Source of the DNA: Candolleomyces eurysporus
Taxonomy: Eukaryota > Basidiomycota > Agaricomycetes > Agaricales > Psathyrellaceae
Direction: 5' to 3'
Assembly: GCA_027579435.1 (NCBI GenBank)
Contig: JANBPK010001144.1
Coordinates: 1 to 25,073 of the forward strand
DNA length: 25,073 nucleotides
The position numbers were made by a program, and so were the translations under genes. The first letter of the stretch is position 1; each line of letters begins with the position of its first letter. The notes under the pieces were generated by a model. It had not been told where the DNA came from. It did no database searches and worked only from the letters and a program-made list of their open reading frames with translations. Below, piece after piece: positions 19,543-25,073 of this stretch.

Positions 19543-20400
19543 TTACTCATTCGTGATTCGCGAACTTTCAGGCATGCCTTTGAACGCTAAATCTTCCATG
19601 TCACCATCGTCCTTTGACTCTCTCATCTCACGAAGAGACTTCACCGAGATGTCAATAAATTCATGAACGTTGGGAGGGAGCTCGATCCTCTTTCTGGTGT
19701 GGTAAGGGATTACTCTGAAAGCTGCTGAAGGCAACTGTAATACTGTGCCATCCAATTCAGCCAAGATATAAGCACCTCCCCTATTCCTTGACACCACTAC
19801 TAAGGGACCAAGATACCTAGGTTTCATCTTCTTATCCAGGCTTTTCTTGATGCTTGTATTCCTGAGCAGAACCAAATCACCTCTCTTGAAGTGATAGTCT
19901 TTGATTACTGCAGCATGCTCTTTTTCGTACTTCGCGACCCAATCACGTTTCTCCTTGTCCACTTTACTTCTCATTTTTTCAACTAGATCATGATGCTTTG
20001 CTAAGGCTTTGGCTCGCTGGCCAATGAGTTCCTTGGTCGTAAGGGGACCGCTAGGTGGTTCCACTAACCAAGTGGCTTCCTGAATGTCTAAGGGTACCAC
20101 TGGTTCTGCTCCCGTTACAATAAAGAACGGAGAAACACCAAAGCGTCTTCGCGAAGTGATTCGGTCCGCCCATAACACATGAGGGAAGTACCAGAACCAC
20201 TGACTCGTCTTTGCCCCTGTGGCTTTGAACAACATGTCCTGAAGATCATAGTGAGGCCTCTCTATCCGCCCATTAGCTTGAGAGTTATAGGGTGAAATCT
20301 TAATCCCCTTAATACCATATTTCTTCGTGAGCCACGCCGTTGCCTTCTCAAAGGACCCTCCATTGTCCATTACGATTTCTCGCATGCAANCCCCAGCGCG
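19543..20400 (-). CDS. pol: Integrase, C-terminal half (gypsy pol, 3' part)
   Basis: Continues the integrase core from the larger pol frame. It has the second catalytic aspartate in VMDNGGSF and the glutamate in ANGRIERPH, 35 residues apart, which is the D-D(35)E geometry. A helical linker follows, then a GPY/F-like module (PRYLGPLVVV, GGAYILAELDG, SAAFRVIPY), which in gypsy integrases helps DNA binding and targeting. No chromodomain is visible after it; the end is acidic (SKDDGDMEDL). It is shifted relative to the main pol frame by at least one base in the patch with Ns at 20388-20490, so the element is either mutated there or mis-called. The ATG at 20383-20385 is internal, not a true start. 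Confidence 0.85.
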   Translation of the reverse strand, partial: RAGXCMREIVMDNGGSFEKATAWLTKKYGIKGIKISPYNSQANGRIERPHYDLQDMLFKATGAKTSQWFWYFPHVLWADRITSRRRFGVSPFFIVTGAEPVVPLDIQEATWLVEPPSGPLTTKELIGQRAKALAKHHDLVEKMRSKVDKEKRDWVAKYEKEHAAVIKDYHFKRGDLVLLRNTSIKKSLDKKMKPRYLGPLVVVSRNRGGAYILAELDGTVLQLPSAAFRVIPYHTRKRIELPPNVHEFIDISVKSLREMRESKDDGDMEDLAFKGMPESSRITNE

Positions 20401-23372
20401 TTATTATTTCNAGCAGCCATGCCCCAATTGCNGCNCTGTTNGTCTTCGCGAAGTGGNCTGCCTTCNGCCCAGCTCGTCAATGCACAACGNCCATGGACTA
20501 TATATTTGCAGCCATTACTAGCGGGCGTCATGTGTAAGACATCTGCGTGCAACACTTGGAAAATCGAGGGAGTCTCTGTAACTCGTGGCGGAATCTTCAG
20601 GAGCATTTTCGTACGCAACTGGCATACATGGCATGTTCTGCAGTACCAAGCGACGTCTCCCTCTAAGTCCGGCCACCAGAACCGCTTCGCTAAGAACTGA
20701 GTCGTCGCCCAAGCTCCTCTGTGTCCCAATGCATCGTGAGCAGATCTCATCATGTACATCCTGTGTTCCTTCGCGACTACGATCTGAGGGAAACCAGCTT
20801 GTCGACGATACAACTTATTTTCCTTTTCGTAGAAATGGCTACACTCGCGAACCCACTTCCCGAAGTCCTTAGGTTCAATTCCTTCAGGTCTCGAGAGCGG
20901 CCCTTGCAACCACTTCTGTATCTTAGGAAGTCGTTCATCCAACTTTCTGGCCCAGTTTGCCCTTCTCTCCTCATCGTACTCTTCAACAGTGTCCGGGTCT
21001 TCCTTCAGACTCAGGTCTGGAAGCATCTCGACGTTCACCATTTGTTGTCTTTTAGTCTTCTCCGCTTCTCGAACTCCGTTCTCCAAGATCAAGAGTTGCG
21101 AAAGTTCACTGTCAAAGAGTTCCAATTCAAGGTCTCTTCGCGAAGCTAGCGACGTCTGAGCATAACCTCCTCTCGTGTCTATTTCTCTCTTAAATTCTTC
21201 AAAGTCCAAAGGCTCAGGATCCTCTTTGTGAGGCTTGGTATATCCTCTGAGACCGTCATGATCCTCATAGGAGTGGTCCCAAGGTCTTGGATCTGGATCT
21301 CCCGGCTGCTTTGTCCTTCGTGAAAGACCATCTGCTGCAAAGGTCTTTCCTGCCACATGCCTCAACTCGAAATGATACATCAAAATCTGCTCTATCCACC
21401 TGTTGATTGTACAGTTGGGTCCATCTTCAGGGTTGTTAAGCATCCCCTTAATGTACTGAGCATCTGTCTCTACCACCAATCGTCGACAGCCGATCAACCA
21501 ATATTTGTTTTCATCAAGAGCACGCATCAAACCGAAGAGTTCGCGTTTCGGTTGTGAATAACGAGCTTCGCGAGGCGTCAGCAGGGTTGACCCGAAACGA
21601 GCGTACCACCACTTCTTGAAGTCCTTGGCGTCTTGTTGGCTGATATACCATCCGATGGCAATATAGGAGGTGTCTACTGAGAGTTTAATCTCAGTATCGA
21701 TGTCATAATCGAGCGATCGCAAGCACGGCGCTTCGCGAACTGCTTTCTTCAAGTCTTCCATAGCGAACTCTTGTTCCTCCTCCCATTTGAAGTGTGTTTC
21801 TTTTCTTGTCAAGCGTTGGATGGGTTCTGCCCGCTTCGCGAAGTCTTTAATAAAGATTCGGAAGGTCCCAATGGTTCCTAAGAAGGATCTCACATCGGAC
21901 ACAGACATACATGGTCCCCATCGTTGTATGACTTCAACACGTTCGGGAATTGGCTTCCTTCCTTCGTAAGTGCATAAGTGGCCTACCACTACAAACTCTT
22001 CCGCGCAAAGAACCGATTTCTTTCCTGAAAAGGTTCCTCCACAATACTTCATGCGCTGGACCACTCGATTCAAGTTCTCGAAGTGTTCCCAGACAAATCT
22101 TCGGATTCCTGAATTCTCTGGGATCGTCTCATAACCACCATCCCTGGTTTCATACCGACTCCTCGGACCTCCAACTGGTACATCATCGAGAAACGGCCAA
22201 GTTACTTCAGGAATCTCTGGCTGCNAAATGTGGGTAACATCGTCATGAAAAATGGGTACGGAATTGGTCCAGCCCATCGGTAAAGTCACGAGCCTCATCG
22301 CGCCAAAAGGCGTCTGAAAAGTTGTCAAGTCTCGAGACTCAGGAGCTAGAAGTCGCTCATCATAGCCGACATATAAATCTAGACATCCTCCGCATGCGCG
22401 ACCCGCAAATTTAGCAGCTAAGTCCTCCGTAGCAGGTGGAACTCCTGAATGCGCAATAGTGACCTTGTTTAGAGGTTCAAGACTATGCACAATTCGCAAA
22501 CTTTCGCCATCTTTCTTCAACACACAGAACCATCTCGATCTATAGGAAGAATTCGAGGGTTCATATACTCCTGCCTCAATCTTATTTCTGATCAACTCGC
22601 AAATTTTGTCATAAAGTCCAGGTGGCACTGGTCTATTCTTAAGTACCCAAGGAACGTGCGCAACCGTTGGGATAACAATAGGGGGAAAGTATTCAGGTTT
22701 GAAACTCCCTCTTTCTGTATCATCCCAAGCGAAGGCCGTATTATGGATGCCCACAAATTCGTGAAGTAGTTTTCTTTCTTCAGGCCACAAAAAGGGACCT
22801 TGGTGAAGTTTGTCCATCGTTCTCTTACGTTCTTCTGTGTATCTTCCAGTAGGTACAAACTCCTGGGGGTGCGTTGGTAGCTTCGGAAGATCAGCCAAAG
22901 GATCACCCTGGATCTCGCGAACTATTCTGAACTTTTTGTCGAGGTTCCCGAGCACTGGCTTCACTTTATCCGCCACCTTCTTGTACTTAGTCCCAGTAGA
23001 GACACCTTTCATCTTTGCTTTCGCCTTTTTGTCCTGAGACGAGCCGGTTGGGGCAGTGTTAGGGCTAGCCTCTTGCTGCTGGAAGACTACGGTTGGGTCC
23101 GCGACCTCTTCTCGAACTTCACGAAGATACGTTTGTAAGCGCGAACTCGCTAACTTCTTCTCCTCTGTGTCTAACTCCATCCCTTGCATCGCCATCTGAA
23201 CATACGCTAACTGCAACTCTTTTTGTGTAAATGTATGATTTTCTGCTGTAAACATGTGGGTAAAGGACATCTCGCCTGTTACTTCATCTCGCTCGAGGAC
23301 GAGTCCCACTTCTCCTTGATCCTCGCGAATCAAATCCTCGAGGCTCGAAAATTTCGCTCCTCCTGATTCCAT
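20370..23372 (-). CDS. pol: Pol: reverse transcriptase, RNase H, integrase N-terminal half
   Basis: A frame of 1000 codons. Residues 1-200 link from the protease and are rich in charged residues. Reverse transcriptase spans about 240-510, with FCVLKKDGESLRIVHSLEPLN, FQTPFGAMRLVTLPMGWTN and the active-site box FLDD (394-397; the family usually has Y/F-x-DD). RNase H (about 560-690) shows SVDTSY, KRELFGL and VETDAQYI, ending AADGLSR. The integrase zinc module has H879, H884, C914 and C917 (HX4H...CX2C). The first integrase catalytic aspartate lies in LHADVL (944). After about residue 960 the frame runs through Ns and ends out of register with the rest of integrase. It is probably made as a Gag-Pol fusion by -1 frameshifting, since its first ATG lies inside the gag overlap. 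Confidence 0.92.
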   Translation of the reverse strand: MESGGAKFSSLEDLIREDQGEVGLVLERDEVTGEMSFTHMFTAENHTFTQKELQLAYVQMAMQGMELDTEEKKLASSRLQTYLREVREEVADPTVVFQQQEASPNTAPTGSSQDKKAKAKMKGVSTGTKYKKVADKVKPVLGNLDKKFRIVREIQGDPLADLPKLPTHPQEFVPTGRYTEERKRTMDKLHQGPFLWPEERKLLHEFVGIHNTAFAWDDTERGSFKPEYFPPIVIPTVAHVPWVLKNRPVPPGLYDKICELIRNKIEAGVYEPSNSSYRSRWFCVLKKDGESLRIVHSLEPLNKVTIAHSGVPPATEDLAAKFAGRACGGCLDLYVGYDERLLAPESRDLTTFQTPFGAMRLVTLPMGWTNSVPIFHDDVTHIXQPEIPEVTWPFLDDVPVGGPRSRYETRDGGYETIPENSGIRRFVWEHFENLNRVVQRMKYCGGTFSGKKSVLCAEEFVVVGHLCTYEGRKPIPERVEVIQRWGPCMSVSDVRSFLGTIGTFRIFIKDFAKRAEPIQRLTRKETHFKWEEEQEFAMEDLKKAVREAPCLRSLDYDIDTEIKLSVDTSYIAIGWYISQQDAKDFKKWWYARFGSTLLTPREARYSQPKRELFGLMRALDENKYWLIGCRRLVVETDAQYIKGMLNNPEDGPNCTINRWIEQILMYHFELRHVAGKTFAADGLSRRTKQPGDPDPRPWDHSYEDHDGLRGYTKPHKEDPEPLDFEEFKREIDTRGGYAQTSLASRRDLELELFDSELSQLLILENGVREAEKTKRQQMVNVEMLPDLSLKEDPDTVEEYDEERRANWARKLDERLPKIQKWLQGPLSRPEGIEPKDFGKWVRECSHFYEKENKLYRRQAGFPQIVVAKEHRMYMMRSAHDALGHRGAWATTQFLAKRFWWPDLEGDVAWYCRTCHVCQLRTKMLLKIPPRVTETPSIFQVLHADVLHMTPASNGCKYIVHXRCALTSWXEGXPLREDXQXXNWGMAAXNNNALGXACEKS
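23321..23354 (-). promoter_or_regulatory. Predicted -1 ribosomal frameshift site, Gag-protease to Pol
   Basis: The gag-protease frame and the pol frame overlap by 43 nt, with pol in the -1 frame. The overlap contains the heptamer A AAT TTT (23348-23354 on the complementary strand) with codon boundaries exactly as required for X XXY YYZ slippage. Four bases further on, CCTCG (23339-23343) can pair with CGAGG (23321-23325) around a 13-nt loop. The gag stop TGA follows at 23330-23332. The hairpin is short and the spacer slightly below the usual 5-9 nt, so the heptamer is the stronger evidence. Confidence 0.65.
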
Positions 23373-25073
23373 AGTTCTTTTTGTATGTGAGGTGGCGGTT
23401 TTCCCTTCGCGAACGTAGGAATAGTAAGCCGTTTGCCAGTATTGGGGTCCTTCAACGTTAAGAACTGATCCCCATTGGTCTTGTTGGAGACTTCNCTACT
23501 CATGGCGACGTCGAAAGGTCNACCCAGCANAANGCTGTAAGCAGGTCGTCGAATGATATGTAATTGAATGTAGGCCAACACGCCTCCAAAATCAAACTCG
23601 ACGTTCTTCGCGAGGCCNAGCGTCTTCTCGACAGTCCGATTTGCTGACTGGAGATGGATGACGATATCTGGGTCCCATGCNATGCCTAAGTTCCGAGCCA
23701 CATCCGCATCCATCGAGCAAATTTGAGATCCAGTATCTAGGAGTACTTCTGCTCGCGCAGACTTATGGATCAACGGGAATACTGTTCTAAGAGCAACAGA
23801 CTCTCGAGCTACAAGAATGGGACGGGGCTCTTCTCCATCAGCAAGCGAATGAAGATACTGCTCGACTGGGTCTGTCATCACGAATGCGCCATCTGGAATT
23901 CCAGGCAAGTCTTTAGCACAAAAGACTTCGGCACGAGGCAAGTCCTCCAACTGCACAAAAGTGTTCACGATAACTGGTTCGGGTTCCGGATCAAGTTCCC
24001 GAACTTCAGTCTCTTCTTCGCGAATCTCGTCGCTGTCTAAGAGGTTCAAGAACTGAACAATCTTTTCCTCTTGACTTTGTGAGACCAAATCGATAAGTGA
24101 AATGATCTGGTACTCCAAATCCGACGCTTTTCCTTCTTCGCGAGCCACCTTTCTTCGCGTGATCAACTTCTTTAAGTACTCCCTGGCAGGAGCAGAAACA
24201 CTAGCCAGATCTTTCAAGCTCGTAGTGAACTTGGTATTGATCAGCTCCTCTACAATTCTTCTCAACGCTTCTTCATCTTCAATAGGTGCACGATTTCGAT
24301 ATGATTGGTTTTTCTCGAGTACGGGAAGGGGACTTGAAGTAGGCCTAATGGTCCTGGCCTCTTCGCGAAGTTGTTCTCCAAAAGGAGCGAGCGGCTTAGT
24401 TCTTAGCGGCGGCACCATGACGAAGGGTCTTTCTGGTAACTTCTTCTTGGGCTGCTCCACTACCGGCTCTCTGAAACGAACTCCTTTCGTAGACTTCTCA
24501 ATTGTTTCCCCCACAGACTCTTTTCTCGTTTGCTTCTCGATGATTTCTTCTTCCTCAGACTCGCTTTCTATATTTACAGGGTTGGGTTTTCTCCGAGTGG
24601 CCTCCGGAACCTGCTTGCCGCGACCAACCGGGGTTTTTCGCGCGGCAGAGGCATCCTTCCTCAGTCCTNCTTGAAAATCCTCATTGAAAGAGCTAGGAGT
24701 GGTTCGTGTAGCAACAAACTGGCTCCTCCCCTTGAGGTCATCCAAAGTCTCCACCATCTGAGACATTACCCTGCTCATACGTTCTTGTTCGCGACGAATT
24801 TGATTTAAACCAGAGTCGCGCTCCGGCTCCTGATTTTGGACGAACTGTTGCGTCTGAGGTGGTAAAGGCGTTCGCGAAGACGATGGTTTGTTCGCGAGGC
24901 TCTCGATAGCAGCCTGCAATTGTCGGAACTCTTCACGAGTCACCGATTCCGCTTCCGGGGCATAGTTATAGTTGAACTGCTGCCTGGAATATTCGTCTTC
25001 ATCGTACATTCCCTGCATATTCTGCACTGCTCCAGTCACGATATTTATCCACATATTCGCGCATGCTTTCTTT
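23330..25073 (-). CDS. gag: Gag C-terminal region and aspartic protease, partial
   Basis: Open from near the window edge to TGA at 23330. The N-terminal part visible is glutamine/glutamate-rich with a coiled-coil-like EEFRQLQAAIESLANK, followed by long charged, low-complexity linkers (SESEEEEIIEKQ). The aspartic protease active site is VLLDTGSQICSM, near residue 440 (about 23730), with the usual downstream hydrophobic strands. No CCHC zinc knuckle is seen in this part. At the extreme right edge another frame reads SMREYVDKYRDW, which looks like Gag capsid, so either a frameshift or an intron separates it from this frame. Five Ns fall in 23490-23690. The protein would be structural (Gag) plus processing protease. 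Confidence 0.8.
   Translation of the reverse strand, partial: KKACANMWINIVTGAVQNMQGMYDEDEYSRQQFNYNYAPEAESVTREEFRQLQAAIESLANKPSSSRTPLPPQTQQFVQNQEPERDSGLNQIRREQERMSRVMSQMVETLDDLKGRSQFVATRTTPSSFNEDFQXGLRKDASAARKTPVGRGKQVPEATRRKPNPVNIESESEEEEIIEKQTRKESVGETIEKSTKGVRFREPVVEQPKKKLPERPFVMVPPLRTKPLAPFGEQLREEARTIRPTSSPLPVLEKNQSYRNRAPIEDEEALRRIVEELINTKFTTSLKDLASVSAPAREYLKKLITRRKVAREEGKASDLEYQIISLIDLVSQSQEEKIVQFLNLLDSDEIREEETEVRELDPEPEPVIVNTFVQLEDLPRAEVFCAKDLPGIPDGAFVMTDPVEQYLHSLADGEEPRPILVARESVALRTVFPLIHKSARAEVLLDTGSQICSMDADVARNLGXAWDPDIVIHLQSANRTVEKTXGLAKNVEFDFGGVLAYIQLHIIRRPAYSXXLGXPFDVAMSXEVSNKTNGDQFLTLKDPNTGKRLTIPTFAKGKPPPHIQKELWNQEERNFRASRI

Larger units (their letters stand above)
15596..24878. 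repeat. Dispersed palindrome TTCGCGAA (13 exact copies)
   Basis: Exact copies start at about 15596, 16388, 18173, 19557, 20148, 20445, 21138, 21732, 21835, 23406, 24017, 24362 and 24871. Many more match seven of eight bases (TTCGCGAC, TTCGCGAG, CTCGCGAA). Several sit inside the longer palindrome CTTCGCGAAG. None is found in 1-15,500. About 0.15 copies of a given 8-mer would be expected by chance in 9.5 kb. The copies lie in coding sequence of both strands and in an intron (18173). Confidence 0.9.
19502..25073 (-). mobile_element. Ty3/gypsy LTR retrotransposon, 5' end outside the window
   Basis: The minus-strand order is Gag C-terminus and aspartic protease, reverse transcriptase, RNase H and integrase. 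Integrase after RNase H places it in Ty3/gypsy (Metaviridae-type order). The 5' LTR, primer site and most of Gag lie beyond 25073. The 3' LTR is not identified. Reading frames are long and nearly intact, so the copy is fairly young. Damage is confined to an N-rich patch at 20388-20490. It is the main carrier of the TTCGCGAA palindrome. Confidence 0.9.

Overview
The window looks like a piece of a basidiomycete (Agaricomycete-type) fungal genome. The evidence is the short GT-AG introns (about 45-85 nt, several with CTGAC or CTAAT branch sites), a NACHT NTPase of the fungal NLR-like kind, a fungal ubiquitin-like/zinc-ribbon protein, and a Ty3/gypsy element of a type common in mushrooms. Family names come from motif recognition only; no database was searched. 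About twenty single Ns sit next to homopolymers, so isolated frameshifts may be base-calling errors.

Layout. 1-0.45 kb: nothing firm. 0.45-1.76 kb: left copy of a diverged duplicated module, with a small TA-flanked MITE inserted in it. 2.3-4.7 kb (minus): a NACHT gene with an internal duplication of its post-NACHT region. 5.2-5.6 kb: a possible small minus-strand exon. 6.74-7.9 kb: right copy of the module, in the same orientation, so the two copies bracket the NACHT gene. 7.94-9.8 kb (minus): a broken adenylate-forming (4-coumarate-CoA-ligase-like) gene whose 3' end stops where the right module begins. 9.8-11.6 kb: no recognisable gene. 11.645-12.491 kb (plus): a four-exon gene for a ubiquitin-like, zinc-ribbon protein that opens with the same kind of short leader as the NACHT protein.

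12.64-13.25 kb holds a roughly 60-bp tandem array in which nearly every unit carries a perfect splice donor, an acceptor and a 19-nt microexon-like segment. It runs into a 1.3-kb CpG desert (13.14-14.42 kb) and then a promoter- or LTR-like stretch. From 15.6 kb to the right edge the DNA is mobile-element-like: two degraded, intron-containing plus-strand genes (15.6-16.8 and 17.9-19.25 kb), the first with a Zn2Cys6-like six-cysteine cluster, lie tail to tail with a minus-strand gypsy Gag-protease/Pol element (19.5-25.07 kb, 5' end cut off). The element appears to express Pol by -1 frameshifting.

The right 9.5 kb is laced with the palindrome TTCGCGAA: 13 exact copies, against none seen in the left 15.5 kb. 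The copies occur in all three reading frames and outside coding sequence, and many decayed copies match CpG deamination products. This, the splice-site minisatellite and the antisense gene pair beside pol are the most unusual features.
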